A stretch of 46,385 bases of DNA from an uncultured bacterium (lineage in GTDB: Bacteria; Armatimonadota; HRBIN16), in the NCBI GenBank assembly GCA_938027655.1, contig CALJAP010000200.1:1-46385 (forward strand). The letters run 5' to 3'. How positions within the stretch are numbered: position 1 is the first letter of the stretch; every line of letters begins with the position of its first letter. Made by a program: the position numbers and the translations under genes. The notes below the pieces were generated by a model that saw only the letters and a list, made by a program, of their open reading frames with translations, ran no database searches and was not told the DNA's origin. This document shows positions 7,285 through 16,348 of the stretch, piece after piece.

Positions 7285-9966
7285 CAGCTCTATTCGCGCA
7301 ATCTGCACCCTCACGCCAGCGCGTGTACAGGGGTCCAGACGCAGGCGCGTCGCCACTCCTCGCCAGCGGGGGTTTTCGCTCAGATTCAGGGTGTAGTCGT
7401 GCCACTTGCCGTCCACGTGCACCGGGAAGCGCACACTGGTCGACTCGCTTTCCGCCAGTGAACGAGTGCTCCAGAAAACCTGCCCCATATCGTCAAACGG
7501 CTGTTCTGCCGCCTCCAACCGCATCCGCAGGCGCAACCGCCGATAGCGTGTGCACGCAATCTGCACAGGTGGGCCGAAGAAGGCGGGGTCGTTGCCTGTG
7601 GTGACCGCCGTTAACGCGCCGTGCTCGATTCGCGGGTTGTGCAGATTCATGCCGTTGTCCCACCCATAGGTGTCCCGCGCAAACTCCCACTGTGGCTTCG
7701 TGGTCAAAGTTATCTCCACCTGCGGCACCACCAAGCCAACGTCGGTGGGGGTGAGGTCAACATGCGCTTTAGGAGCGGCGGTAAACACCTCCCGAACGGC
7801 GTCCAGATAGCCGAAGCCGAACTCCTTATGCGGCTCGATGTACGACCCCTCGCCCCACTCGTTCCACGCCTCGATCAAGATCATCGGCACGACGTGGCGC
7901 GGATAACTCTGCAGAAAATGTAGAGCATCCTGAAGATGCCTCTTGAACTTGTCGGGGGTGCGCCCGTAGCGTACAAGGGCGTCCTGACCGTGCCACGGAC
8001 GGCTATCCCAACCCCCGCTTACGGGAGGCAGCAGGGGGACAGGGCTGTTTTGTACGATATTCTGCCACTGCTGACGGTAGCCCTCGATAAGCGTATCGAA
8101 CGGCGCCCGCCTCGCATCCCCGACGACGCCAAGATGGGGCCAGTTGTAAGCGGTTACCGCGTCATAGCCCTCGCGGGCGGCGATTTGTGCCTCGCCTGTA
8201 CCCCCAACACAGGCGATAAGGTACAGCCCTCTCAGCCCGGAGCGAATGCACTCCTCACGCATTGCGTCAAAAGCGCGTCTGACCGCTTCGCTACCCATAT
8301 CCGCACGCAGGCGGTACGGACTGAAGATAATCATCACCGGCTTGCCGTCGATCTGCAGGTGTTCAGGACGGTGGAAGTAGTGCTCTATCCAGTAGCGCGT
8401 CACCGCCAGGCAGTCCTCATGCGAGGAAGTGTTCGGCGGATTGTGGTTCGCCCACAGCAGGCAGAACTGCAGATACTGGCGATAGCGGCTTTGGAAATAG
8501 CCTTCGTGCAAAGCATGCTCCAGCTGTCGCGCCCCCTGCACCCAGTACCAGTCGTACACGAAGAAGGTGATGCCGTGCTCAACCGCCCATTTGATATGCC
8601 AGTCGGCAACCTGCGGGTCGCCCTCGCGATACCAGCCAAGCACCGGCTTGCGTTCGGGGAAGCGGGTAATCGGTGCCCACTGCCCTGCGCTCCGCCAACC
8701 GGGGAAGTAATATACCCCTACAGGGTATATGGGCTTTACCGGAGATGGGGGCGGCAGCGTGCGCCAAGCGGTTTGCACGGGGCGCAGGGTAATCTCCACA
8801 GGAGCTTTCGCAGCAATCGAAGCGGCGTTCGCGCCCTGCACCTGTGCTGTCAGCGTGCCACACCACGCACGAGGAAATAACACTCGCCACCGCCACTCTG
8901 CCTCCTCTCCATAGGGCAAAGCAGACTGCGCTACCTGTAGCCTCTGCAGCAGGCGAGCGTCTGCGGGCAGTTCAACCTTCGCGGTGACCCCTCTGGCGGT
9001 TTGTCCGCCCACATTGACCACGCGGAGCGCAATCACCACCGGCACTCCCGCGCGCGGCAGGGCATCCTCCACATCGAAGTACAGCACGTGCAAATCGGGT
9101 TTGCCTTGCGGTTGAGCTGATACCAGCGCCCTCTCCAGCACAATAGCGTCGCCGGGGTTTTCTCCGGGGCGAACGCCTAACATCACCACCTCGCCGTTCC
9201 AGCCGGGGGCGTCCAGCATGTTCAGATTATACAGGTGGGTCTGACCGTCGGCGATGACCTCGAAGGCGTGCTGCTGGATACCGTACGCCTCGCTGGTGGC
9301 AAAAAGCAAGGTACATTGTGTCGCGTTGACCGAGCGTATCTGCAAGAGGACGAAGGCAAACTGCTCTGCGTCGATAGCTACTCGTCCCCCAAAGAAGCCG
9401 TCGGGTTCTTCCAGCTGCAGGCGCGCTCCGGTCGCTGTCTCCTGTACACGCACACCACGCCATGCGGTCCAGTCCATACGGTGCGCACGAAAGACAAACT
9501 CCCTTTGTCCCTCGCGTAGCACAAGCCCTTCCAGTCGCACAATGCGGATGGAGCGCAGGGCGAACTCGCCCACACCGTACGGGTCAAACCGCAGACGGAC
9601 GATGCGCCCTTCCTTCTGCCAGAAGGGGAACACACGGTAGGTATGCCATTGCCCGTCGCCACGCACCGCGAACCGAGTGCTTTTGCCCGGCAAGAAACCG
9701 CCATACGGGGATTGGGTGGTGTTGCTCCAGAAGATTTCGGCTTCGCCGGGTAGGGAAGCTCGCATCTCTATCTCCACTGCCTGATGGGGCACAGCCGGCA
9801 GGTTTAGCAGAGGAAGATACTCCAGTATGGGGTCACCGCCGGTGGTGCGGAAGACCATCGCACCATCCTCAAAGCGTATGTCCGCTATCTCGCCGTTCAC
9901 ACGCCACGTTTGCAGCACCTCGCGACTGCCAAACCTCCACTCGGCTTCCGCTTGCACTCCGCTCAT
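7276..9966 (-). CDS. GH99-like (WbsX-type) domain protein with sugar-binding-like flanks
   Basis: The middle of this 896-residue protein (about 420-740) matches the GH99-like/WbsX fold seen in polysaccharide-locus proteins: VGVYYFPGWRSAGQW, WHIKWAVEHGITFFVYDWYW, FCLLWANHNPPN, IDGKPVMIIFSPYRL and LIEAWNEWGEGSYIEPH. The N-terminal ~400 and C-terminal ~150 residues look like beta-sandwich modules; both contain similar FWS..T...F.V..DG.WH.Y segments (near 80-115 and 850-870), suggesting a duplicated carbohydrate-binding-like domain. No signal peptide is obvious. Its ATG overlaps the yqgF-like stop (ATGA), so it is the last gene of the lpt operon. The substrate is unknown. Confidence 0.75.
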   Translation of the reverse strand: MSGVQAEAEWRFGSREVLQTWRVNGEIADIRFEDGAMVFRTTGGDPILEYLPLLNLPAVPHQAVEIEMRASLPGEAEIFWSNTTQSPYGGFLPGKSTRFAVRGDGQWHTYRVFPFWQKEGRIVRLRFDPYGVGEFALRSIRIVRLEGLVLREGQREFVFRAHRMDWTAWRGVRVQETATGARLQLEEPDGFFGGRVAIDAEQFAFVLLQIRSVNATQCTLLFATSEAYGIQQHAFEVIADGQTHLYNLNMLDAPGWNGEVVMLGVRPGENPGDAIVLERALVSAQPQGKPDLHVLYFDVEDALPRAGVPVVIALRVVNVGGQTARGVTAKVELPADARLLQRLQVAQSALPYGEEAEWRWRVLFPRAWCGTLTAQVQGANAASIAAKAPVEITLRPVQTAWRTLPPPSPVKPIYPVGVYYFPGWRSAGQWAPITRFPERKPVLGWYREGDPQVADWHIKWAVEHGITFFVYDWYWVQGARQLEHALHEGYFQSRYRQYLQFCLLWANHNPPNTSSHEDCLAVTRYWIEHYFHRPEHLQIDGKPVMIIFSPYRLRADMGSEAVRRAFDAMREECIRSGLRGLYLIACVGGTGEAQIAAREGYDAVTAYNWPHLGVVGDARRAPFDTLIEGYRQQWQNIVQNSPVPLLPPVSGGWDSRPWHGQDALVRYGRTPDKFKRHLQDALHFLQSYPRHVVPMILIEAWNEWGEGSYIEPHKEFGFGYLDAVREVFTAAPKAHVDLTPTDVGLVVPQVEITLTTKPQWEFARDTYGWDNGMNLHNPRIEHGALTAVTTGNDPAFFGPPVQIACTRYRRLRLRMRLEAAEQPFDDMGQVFWSTRSLAESESTSVRFPVHVDGKWHDYTLNLSENPRWRGVATRLRLDPCTRAGVRVQIARIELLP

Positions 9967-10388
9967 GATGACACCTCGCCCTGTGCCGTTTCTCGCCAGT
10001 ACCTTTCCGCCAGGATGACGGCAACATAATCATCGTATGGCTGCTCCGGGGTGCGTAGCCAGGAAGGGATTATCTTGCGCCAGCCTTTCGGGGGGTTCTC
10101 GCGCAGGTAACGACGCCGTGCTTCCTCAGAGGTATACGCCTCGTCCACCACCTGCACAGGCACATCCGACGACAGGTTGCGCAGCAGCGGTTCCAGCGCA
10201 CGGAATCCCGTACCTCCGCCAACCACAACGCATCGCGGGCGAAAACGCAGGAACAGCGACGCTATCTCCTTTTCGAGTTGCTCTCTCGCCAGCACGGCGC
10301 GGTGTAATACCTGTCCGTCGTTTCGCACCACCGCTAAACCCACTTTGCTACGTCCCGGGTCTATCCCGAGCACCACCGCTTCCGACAT
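9963..10388 (-). CDS. YqgF/RuvX-like RNase H-fold nuclease
   Basis: The 141-residue protein has the RNase H-like layout of the YqgF/RuvX family: N-terminal GIDPGRSKVGLAVV with its acidic residue, VVVGGGTGF at the second strand, VDEAYTSEEARRRYL, and a C-terminal PYDDYVAVILAERYW helix carrying the last acidic pair. Family members act in pre-16S rRNA 5' processing or are annotated as Holliday-junction resolvase-like. Here it sits between a DUF3084 gene (18-base gap) and the GH99-like gene (4-base overlap). The DPGR form differs from the DxGxKRIG form of canonical RuvX, so a paralogous role is possible. Confidence 0.8.
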   Translation of the reverse strand: MSEAVVLGIDPGRSKVGLAVVRNDGQVLHRAVLAREQLEKEIASLFLRFRPRCVVVGGGTGFRALEPLLRNLSSDVPVQVVDEAYTSEEARRRYLRENPPKGWRKIIPSWLRTPEQPYDDYVAVILAERYWRETAQGEVSS

Positions 10389-10406
10389 CTCAGCACCCTC
10401 GTTGAC

Positions 10407-11954
10407 CTATTGCACGATGCGAAAGCGTAACCGCAGGCTATCGGCGGAGTAAGTGTCCGCATCCGCCACGACCACCACGTTCACATAACGTCCCCTGCCC
10501 TCACGCACGATGCGGTCGGCGAGGTCGGTAATCTCCACGCTGGAAACCGTGCCCACCGACGGCTCGCCTTCCGCGCCGATTTGGGGGATAATACCCGCCT
10601 CGATGGCTCTGGAGCGTACCTCATCTCGCAAAAACTCGATGAGCGTGTTGACAATTTCACCGGTGCTGCGTCCGGACCACACCCGCACACGCACAATCTC
10701 CTCGTCCTTGCGATACACGAGACGGTTACGGTAAGGTTTCAGCTCCACCTGTATCGGCTCGCCAGCCACGCTGTTGCGCACCGCTACCGCCAGCACCACC
10801 ACAGGCACATCGGAGCGGGCTATCTGCTCTGCCAGCACCTCCACGCTGACCGCCTCGTCAGCCACTACTTCGGTGCTACCTCCTGTCGGCGTGGGCATAC
10901 TCACCCGCTTGAGAGGTACATACGCTGCCCGATGCGCTGTTCCTGCCGAGGCACCTCGTGCCAGAGCGATACGCCCCGCCTCTACCAGCAAGCGATAAAT
11001 CTCGTTGCGAGTGGCTCGCAGCGATAGCCCGTTGGGAATAACCCGTCGAGCGATTTCCTCGTCCTTGCGTGCGATGATGGGTTTCTCTTTAATCTGCTCC
11101 AGCCTCTCTATCAGCCCGCGCAGTTCCTCTTCCTGTGCCTGTAGCTGCGCGATAGTGCCCCGGAGTGCGTCCGCCTGCTGCTGGAGCTGGCGGCTCTGCT
11201 GGGCAAGCTGTTCCGTTTGCTGGCGTAGCTGCGCTGCCTGTTGCTGGAGCCGCGTGTTTTCGCTGTTCAACCGCACATTCTCGCTGGCGTACTGCATATT
11301 CTGCGAAGCCAGCTCGGTGTTGTTCTGCTGGTACAGCGTGTTCTGCTCACGCAGAAACTGTCCCTGCCTCTCAAGCTGCGCATTGGTCTGGCGCAACTGC
11401 GCGTTGGTGCGACGTAACTGCTCGCTGCTCGCCTGCAAAGCGGTATTTTGCTTCTGGAGCGTTTGAAGTTCTTTGCTCTGCTCCGCGATACGACGGTTGA
11501 GCTCGGCCACTTGCAGTTGCCTTTGCTGAAGCTGCTGTCTGACCTCCTCCAGTTGTTGCTGCTGCTGGCGCAACTGTCGGGCGTTCTCTTCCATCTGCTG
11601 CTGTTGCTCACGCACACGTTGCACAGCGTCTTCATAGCGTTGCTGCACCTGCGTGTACTCGCTACTCAATCGGGCGTATCGACGCTGTAGCTGGCGCGAT
11701 TGCTCCAGAATGCGCTCTCCGCGCACGATGATTTCGCGAAATGTCTGGGCGGTAGCAAGCACTGCCACAATGGTCAGGAGGGCGATGAGCGAGCCGGTGA
11801 AGCTGGTAATCAGCATGGCGGTATGACGAGGACGCAATCCCCACACGGAGATGCGTCGCTTACCCAGATAACGCCCCAACCAGTCGCCAAAGTAAGCGAT
11901 AAAGCCGCTGACCACGATGAAGATAATGCCGATGATAATGGTGCGAATGGGCAT
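10407..11954 (-). CDS. DUF3084 membrane-anchored coiled-coil protein
   Basis: The 515-residue protein starts with two membrane helices (about 5-22 and 48-70) separated by DWLGRYLGKRRISVWGLRPRHTA, the signature of DUF3084 proteins. About 200 residues of Gln/Arg/Leu-rich coiled coil follow (~80-290), then a folded C-terminal domain (~300-515). Function is not established for the family. Its position directly after the LptF/G permease gene suggests a cell-envelope role. ATG 11954 has AAGGAGGG upstream at normal spacing. Confidence 0.82.
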   Translation of the reverse strand: MPIRTIIIGIIFIVVSGFIAYFGDWLGRYLGKRRISVWGLRPRHTAMLITSFTGSLIALLTIVAVLATAQTFREIIVRGERILEQSRQLQRRYARLSSEYTQVQQRYEDAVQRVREQQQQMEENARQLRQQQQQLEEVRQQLQQRQLQVAELNRRIAEQSKELQTLQKQNTALQASSEQLRRTNAQLRQTNAQLERQGQFLREQNTLYQQNNTELASQNMQYASENVRLNSENTRLQQQAAQLRQQTEQLAQQSRQLQQQADALRGTIAQLQAQEEELRGLIERLEQIKEKPIIARKDEEIARRVIPNGLSLRATRNEIYRLLVEAGRIALARGASAGTAHRAAYVPLKRVSMPTPTGGSTEVVADEAVSVEVLAEQIARSDVPVVVLAVAVRNSVAGEPIQVELKPYRNRLVYRKDEEIVRVRVWSGRSTGEIVNTLIEFLRDEVRSRAIEAGIIPQIGAEGEPSVGTVSSVEITDLADRIVREGRGRYVNVVVVADADTYSADSLRLRFRIVQ

Positions 11955-11975
11955 CGTTGAACCCTCCTTGCTGTT

Positions 11976-13085
11976 TCACCGCCCACGTTTCCACAAAATG
12001 ACCACTCCGGCAATCGCCCCCAGAACATCCGGCAGAAAGCTCGCAACCAGGGGCGATATGTTACCGCCTCGCCCCAGGATAAACAGGTACTGCGCCATCG
12101 CCCAGTACAGGAAGATAATGACGATGCTGAGAGCAAACCCCGCTGCCGCCGTGCTGCGCTGCCTGCGGATGCCCAGAGGCGCACCCACGAAACCAAAAAT
12201 CAGGCTCGCCAGAGGCAGAGATATTTTATTGTACAGCTCTACCTCCATTTGTCGGGTATCTTCACCTGCCTGTCGGTATCGGCGAATGCGTTGCAGGGTT
12301 TGGCGGAAGCTGCGGCTGTCAGGGTCGGGCACCAGGTCGGTTTCGATCTCCCGTAGGCTCTTGCGGATACCTCCCTGCAGTACCCGCGTGGTAGTGCGTG
12401 CAAACTCTGCCCGTACGCGCCCATCGCCTGTCATCCAATAACCATCGTAGAGGTCCCACTCTCGCCCGCCCAGCCATCGGGCGCGTTTGGCGTAGACAAT
12501 CAGTACCGGATGCCAGCTTTCTGAGGAGGGAGCGAACTGAACGGCAGTTACGTCGTATAGAACGCCTGCCTGCAAATCCACCCCACCCTGCGCGGTAATG
12601 AGCGTCTCCACCTTGCCCCCGCGCATCACCGTTTGCGTTACCGGTTGGGCGCGTTCACCTATCTGGCGAAGCACCGCCGTGCGCAGCCGCCACATCTCCG
12701 CCGTTGCCGGCGGCACTACCAGCTCGTTGAAGCTCATCGCCAGCGCGCTGACCACTGCACCCATCGCCAGCACCGGCGTCACAATGCGCCACAGGCTATA
12801 TCCTGCCGCATACAGCGCGACGGTTTCGCTTTCGCTGGAAAGCCTGCCGAAAGAGAGCAGGGAGGCAAGTAGCATCGCCATCGGAAAGGTCTTGACCATA
12901 ATCTGGGGCAGACCGAGCAATACCATACGCCCCACCGTCCACAAAGAAGCCCCTTTCACCAGGTACTCGGTGAGCTGGAACAGGCTACCGCCCGCGAAGA
13001 AGAGAGCGGTGAACAACAGCACACCGAACACGAATGGTCCGATGAGCTCGTGCAGTATCAGACGGTCTATCACTTTGAGCCGCAT
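11976..13085 (-). CDS. LptF/LptG-family LPS export permease (YjgP/YjgQ)
   Basis: This protein extracts LPS from the inner membrane with LptB and passes it to the Lpt bridge. The 369 residues begin with VIDRLILHELIGPFVFGVL, followed by three N-terminal membrane helices, a periplasmic beta-jellyroll-like middle (~130-270), and three C-terminal helices (KISLPLASLIFGFVGAPLG.., FLYWAMAQYLF.., LGAIAGVVILWKRGR). This is the standard architecture. Only one permease is present, while E. coli uses an LptF plus LptG pair; a homodimer or a distant second copy is possible. It starts 3 bases after the lptB stop. Confidence 0.9.
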   Translation of the reverse strand: MRLKVIDRLILHELIGPFVFGVLLFTALFFAGGSLFQLTEYLVKGASLWTVGRMVLLGLPQIMVKTFPMAMLLASLLSFGRLSSESETVALYAAGYSLWRIVTPVLAMGAVVSALAMSFNELVVPPATAEMWRLRTAVLRQIGERAQPVTQTVMRGGKVETLITAQGGVDLQAGVLYDVTAVQFAPSSESWHPVLIVYAKRARWLGGREWDLYDGYWMTGDGRVRAEFARTTTRVLQGGIRKSLREIETDLVPDPDSRSFRQTLQRIRRYRQAGEDTRQMEVELYNKISLPLASLIFGFVGAPLGIRRQRSTAAAGFALSIVIIFLYWAMAQYLFILGRGGNISPLVASFLPDVLGAIAGVVILWKRGR

Positions 13086-13088
13086 GGG

Positions 13089-13814
13089 TCAGATATGCTC
13101 GTATTCCTCGCCAAGATAGAACTGCCGGGCGATGGGGTCGTCAGGTAGCGTGTCCGAGTTGCCCTCGGTCAGGATTTTACCGTTGTGAATGATGTACGCC
13201 CTGTCGGTAATACGCAAAGTGGCGCGCACGTTGTGATCGGTAATCAGGATGCCCACACCCAGCCGCTCGCGCAGGTGCGCGATGATGCGCTGCAGGTCGG
13301 CGATGGCGATGGGGTCTACGCCGGTGAACGGCTCGTCCAGCAAGATGAATCTGGGGGAAGCGGCAATGGTTCGCGCAACCTCTACTCTGCGCCGTTCTCC
13401 CCCCGAAAGGGTATACCCGCGTGCGTGGCGCAGGTGCGCAATGTGAAACTCTTCCAGCAATTCGTCGATGCGCTGGCGAATCTGCGTTTTCGTCAAACCC
13501 TGTAGCTGCATTACCAGCCGCAGGTTATCTTCCACCGTCAGCTTGCGGAACACCGATGGCTCCTGTGCCAGATAGCCGATACCCATCCGCGCCCGGGCAT
13601 ACATAGGCAGGTGGGTAATCTCTCGCTCATCCAGCCACACCTGCCCCTCGTTTGGGTGCACCAGCCCCACAATCATATAGAAAGTGGTGGTCTTGCCCGC
13701 GCCGTTGGGTCCCAGTAGTCCTACAATCTCGCCTGTGTTCATCTGCAGCGAGACGCCATCCACCACTCTGCGTCCTTTGTAGATTTTGACCAGCTTTTCG
13801 GCTCGAAGCTTCAT
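13089..13814 (-). CDS. lptB: LPS export ABC transporter ATPase LptB
   Basis: LptB powers LPS transport to the outer membrane. The 241-residue protein has all ABC motifs: Walker [16 protein letters not shown]-loop region [11 protein letters not shown], signature [18 protein letters not shown], Walker [17 protein letters not shown] and the switch histidine ITDHN. Length and the [10 protein letters not shown] / SGGERRR forms match LptB closely. Its ATG overlaps the lptA stop in an ATGA, so translation is coupled. Confidence 0.95.
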   Translation of the reverse strand: MKLRAEKLVKIYKGRRVVDGVSLQMNTGEIVGLLGPNGAGKTTTFYMIVGLVHPNEGQVWLDEREITHLPMYARARMGIGYLAQEPSVFRKLTVEDNLRLVMQLQGLTKTQIRQRIDELLEEFHIAHLRHARGYTLSGGERRRVEVARTIAASPRFILLDEPFTGVDPIAIADLQRIIAHLRERLGVGILITDHNVRATLRITDRAYIIHNGKILTEGNSDTLPDDPIARQFYLGEEYEHI

Positions 13815-14392
13815 TTTTTAGCCTCCTCTGCGGGAGGGCGCTTCGGTTGAATTACGGTTTCCGTACGCTCGGGGTCACCTTCGAGTACGACCCGCAGGTC
13901 TTCCTCGCCCAGATAGATGGTTCCCCTATCGCCCTTCTGCGTCGCCAGAAATCGTGGGTCATCTACCTCCACAAAAACACCGTTTTGCAATGTCACCTGA
14001 CGGGTTGCGTCGTCATAGAACACTATGCCTGCACTGCCCCGTGCGGTACGCTTCTCTTTCGGTTGAGTAAGGCGAAAAGTAACCTGCCCCTCTGCCCGCG
14101 CTCTGGTCAGGCGGGTCTCCTGTCCGGTCTGCAAGCGCGACTCGGCGGTGATGGCGCCAGCTTCCATGCGCAGCTGCCCATCGGCGCTTTCCAGCACCAC
14201 ACGGCTCCCCGTGACCTTAACCAGAACGGTACCGTCCCGCTTGTATTCGGTGACAATCTGCTGGTAGCGGCTCAGGCGATACCGTCCTACCTGTACCTGT
14301 GCCAGAGCGGGCATAACCGCTCCCGCTAAACACACCGTTAGTATCAGTTTTTGCCTTAAACTCATACTTTTAACCCTTTCCATGAATTTCAT
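13811..14392 (-). CDS. lptA: LptA/OstA-family periplasmic LPS-bridge protein
   Basis: LptA forms the periplasmic beta-jellyroll bridge of the Lpt machine. The ORF extends to 14596, but ATG 14392 overlaps the lptC-like stop (ATGA), and ATG 14365 ([23 protein letters not shown]) has AAAGGG upstream and begins exactly at a signal peptide with likely cleavage after ALA. I give the coupled start; 14365 is equally possible. The mature part has OstA-like repeats ([42 protein letters not shown]). The placement directly before lptB supports the call. Confidence 0.82.
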   Translation of the reverse strand: MKFMERVKSMSLRQKLILTVCLAGAVMPALAQVQVGRYRLSRYQQIVTEYKRDGTVLVKVTGSRVVLESADGQLRMEAGAITAESRLQTGQETRLTRARAEGQVTFRLTQPKEKRTARGSAGIVFYDDATRQVTLQNGVFVEVDDPRFLATQKGDRGTIYLGEEDLRVVLEGDPERTETVIQPKRPPAEEAKK

Positions 14393-14943
14393 GGCGACAA
14401 GACACGCATCACCTGCAAGGCGGTATCCAGCTCCACCCGTTGCGCGTGCAGGTTGAACTGCTTGCCGGTGATATGCACATCCCCCCGTGCTATCAGACGG
14501 TTCTGGCGTGCCAGCCATATCACCTCTTTTGCTTGAAGCCGAACGCCGTTCACGCGCGAATAGGCATGAACGCCCCCGCTTGCCTCTACGCGCCACTGTT
14601 TCTGCATTGCTCGTACTCGTCCTGCGCGCAAGTCAGTGGCGGGTTTGCCCTTCTCATACAGGACACACTGTACGTTCTCGAAGACACCCGTCGCGTCCGC
14701 TTGCGCGCTTTCTGCCTCCGCGCGAGGCACAGTCGCTTCCCACACCGTCCGGCTGGGTGTGCCCGGCTCCAGCCATGTCAAACGCAGTGTTTCTGTCTCC
14801 ACCTGCAGGGAGGGCAATCGCGCCGGCTGCGGTGCCGGTTCACGTGGCTGGGGTGGGCGACGAACCTGCTGCGTTCCGCACCCCGTCATAGTCAACCATG
14901 TGCACCCACATACCAGCACGACGACAAGCCTCATCCGATTCAT
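14389..14943 (-). CDS. lptC: LptC-like lipoprotein, first gene of the lpt operon
   Basis: The 184-residue product has a short lipoprotein signal (LVVVLVCGCTWLTMTGC), then a Pro-rich linker (~28-45) and an LptC/OstA-like beta domain (ARGDVHITGKQFNLHAQRVELD). LptC links the permease to LptA. The assignment rests on position and on weak repeats, so another LptA-like lipoprotein is possible. An in-frame TAA lies 15 bases before ATG 14943, with no Shine-Dalgarno sequence between, and the predicted promoter would start transcription within a few bases of the ATG. Confidence 0.7.
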   Translation of the reverse strand: MNRMRLVVVLVCGCTWLTMTGCGTQQVRRPPQPREPAPQPARLPSLQVETETLRLTWLEPGTPSRTVWEATVPRAEAESAQADATGVFENVQCVLYEKGKPATDLRAGRVRAMQKQWRVEASGGVHAYSRVNGVRLQAKEVIWLARQNRLIARGDVHITGKQFNLHAQRVELDTALQVMRVLSP

Positions 14944-14952
14944 AGCGGGTAC

Positions 14953-14982
14953 ATGTTACACGAAGGGGAGAGGGATGTGCAA
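14953..14982 (-). promoter_or_regulatory. Predicted promoter of the lpt operon
   Basis: On the minus strand TTGCAC (14982-14977) is followed after 18 bases by TAACAT (14958-14953). Transcription would start near 14946, about 3 bases before the lptC-like ATG at 14943, which implies a leaderless message. Confidence 0.5.
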
Positions 14983-15015
14983 GCAGAGTACAGCGCACGC
15001 ACAGCTACCCAACCA

Positions 15016-15044
15016 CCTCTCTCACGGCTTCAGCCGTCAATGCC
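15016..15044. repeat. Palindromic repeat, family C, copy 1
   Basis: Read on the minus strand it is GGCATTGACGGCTGAAGCCGTGAGAGAGG. Near-identical text occurs at 30503-30528 (GGCATTGGCGGCTGAAGCCGTT) and at 30591-30616 (ACGGCTTTAGCCGTGAGAGAGG). The centre is an inverted repeat. Confidence 0.6.
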
Positions 15045-15258
15045 CGAGTGCTCTCTCTGTACAGTAGTACGTGACCACACGTGATTATTTGGATATGGGC
15101 AAACCGGTCTCGCGTGTCTGTTATTCTAAGCAGAATGACAATCGTTTGCTGTCATACTGATCGTCAGTGAATCATCTTAATCCATCATTGGAACGAGACT
15201 CTTCGCTTCGCTCAGAATGATAGATGAGCAGAACCTCCCTGCCAATATCAACACAATG

Positions 15259-15296
15259 TTGTAGCCGCAGGCTTTAGCCTGCGCAAAAGGAACACA
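15259..15296. repeat. Palindromic intergenic repeat, family A, copy 2
   Basis: This copy shares 25 identical bases with 112-136 and then CAAAAGG-ACACAAC similarity, in the same orientation. It lies in the gap between the lpt operon and rplL. Confidence 0.65.
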
Positions 15297-15353
15297 ACCT
15301 CACGTCCAAATGGTCGCATGGGGTGAAGGAGTACAGTCACAGAGACAAAAGCA

Positions 15354-15382
15354 GCGCCGATACCCCAACAGGGTATCGGCGC
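15354..15382 (-). terminator. Terminator of the rplJ-rplL operon
   Basis: GCGCCGATACCC at 15354-15365 pairs perfectly with GGGTATCGGCGC at 15371-15382 around a 5-base loop. On the minus strand it follows rplL and precedes TGCTTTTGTCTC, a modest T-rich tail. Confidence 0.75.
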
Positions 15383-15397
15383 ATGATGGGAACAGCG

Positions 15398-15796
15398 TTA
15401 CTTGATTTCGACGGTCGCGCCCTCGGCTTCGAACTTCGCCTTGATTTGCTCCGCCTCTTCTTTGGTGACGCCCTGCTTGATAGGTTGTGGTGCGCTTTCG
15501 ACCAGGTCCTTCGCTTCCTTCAGTCCCAGGTTGGTGATTTCGCGTACCACTTTGATAACCTGAATCTTCTTCTCGCCCACCGACTTCAGGATGACATCGA
15601 AGGATGTCTTCTCCTCCTCGGCGGGAGCCGCTTCCGCTGCTGCGCCCGCAGCAACCGCGCCCGGCATCGCAGCAACCGCTACCGGAGCAGCCGCCGTCAC
15701 GCCGAACTCTTCTTGCAGAGCCTTCACCAGCTCGTTGAGCTCGAGCACGCTCATGCCCTTAATGGCGTCGATAATCTCCTCTTTGGTCAGTGCCAT
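15398..15796 (-). CDS. rplL: 50S ribosomal protein L7/L12
   Basis: L7/L12 forms the ribosomal stalk that recruits translation factors. The 132 residues show the N-terminal dimerisation part ([31 protein letters not shown]), an Ala/Pro-rich hinge (~35-60), and the C-terminal domain ([35 protein letters not shown]). AAGGAGGG precedes ATG 15796 at good spacing. It lies 15 bases after rplJ, and a 12-bp terminator hairpin follows. Confidence 0.97.
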   Translation of the reverse strand: MALTKEEIIDAIKGMSVLELNELVKALQEEFGVTAAAPVAVAAMPGAVAAGAAAEAAPAEEEKTSFDVILKSVGEKKIQVIKVVREITNLGLKEAKDLVESAPQPIKQGVTKEEAEQIKAKFEAEGATVEIK

Positions 15797-15811
15797 GGTT
15801 TTACTCCCTCC

Positions 15812-16348
15812 TTACGCACTTTGCGCGGATTTCTTGTCGGCTATTGCCTGAACGGTGTATACGAAGTCACGCAGGATACCCTGCAGAGTGCCCACCAGCC
15901 CGGTAATCGGCGACTGCATTGCGCCCACGACCTGCGCAACCAGCACCTCGCGTGGCGGTAGCTTTGCCAGCTGCTGAATCGCCTCGGCATCGTAACGCTT
16001 GCCGCCCAGAACAGCACCTTTGATGGTTAGCACCCGCAGTTCCCGGATGGCATCCGATAACGCTTTGGCGGTCGCCGCCTCGTCACCGTGGATAAAAGCA
16101 ACCGCCGTGGGGCCCTCAAGGATGTCGTCTAAGTTATCGCTGATAAGCCCCTGCGCCGCGAGCCGAAACAGCGTGTTCTTCACCACACGGTACTCCGTCT
16201 GATTCTGGCGCAGTTGTTTACGCAGCTGCGTGATCTGCGACACGTTCAGCCCGCGATAATCGGTGAAAATGACGCCTTTGGACGCGCTCAGCCACTGGCG
16301 AAGCTGGTCAACCTGCATCACCTTTTGCGGATTGGGCTTTGCTCGCAC
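15812..16348 (-). CDS. rplJ: 50S ribosomal protein L10
   Basis: L10 anchors the L7/L12 dimers on the large subunit and is the usual autogenous repressor of this operon. The 178-residue sequence has FTDYRGLNVSQITQLRKQLRQNQTEYRVVKNTLFRLA and GPTAVAFIHGDEA. The start is GTG 16348, about 11 bases after AAAGGAGGTG. The gene is preceded by an L10-leader-like RNA with its own promoter. The genes for L11 and L1, often upstream, are absent; a ferritin-like gene lies there instead. Confidence 0.96.
   Translation of the reverse strand: MRAKPNPQKVMQVDQLRQWLSASKGVIFTDYRGLNVSQITQLRKQLRQNQTEYRVVKNTLFRLAAQGLISDNLDDILEGPTAVAFIHGDEAATAKALSDAIRELRVLTIKGAVLGGKRYDAEAIQQLAKLPPREVLVAQVVGAMQSPITGLVGTLQGILRDFVYTVQAIADKKSAQSA

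Larger units (their letters stand above)
14983..15353. other. Gene-free interval holding several dispersed repeats
   Basis: No credible ORF is seen. The stretch contains a family C repeat at 15016-15044 (ACGGCTTCAGCCGT inverted repeat), a GAGACTCTTCGCTTCGCTCAGAATGA phrase at 15195-15220 with a degenerate relative near 15119-15140 (TTATTCTAAGCAGAATGA), and a family A repeat at 15259-15296. The rest is unremarkable. The interval separates the lpt operon from the rplL terminator. Confidence 0.6.

Noticed and set aside
7936-8880. 314-residue plus-strand ORF
   Set aside because: It is the antisense shadow of the GH99-like gene, Arg/Pro-rich with no recognisable motif.
15323-15961. 212-residue plus-strand ORF over rplL/rplJ
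   Set aside because: It is fully antisense to two certain ribosomal protein genes and crosses their terminator.
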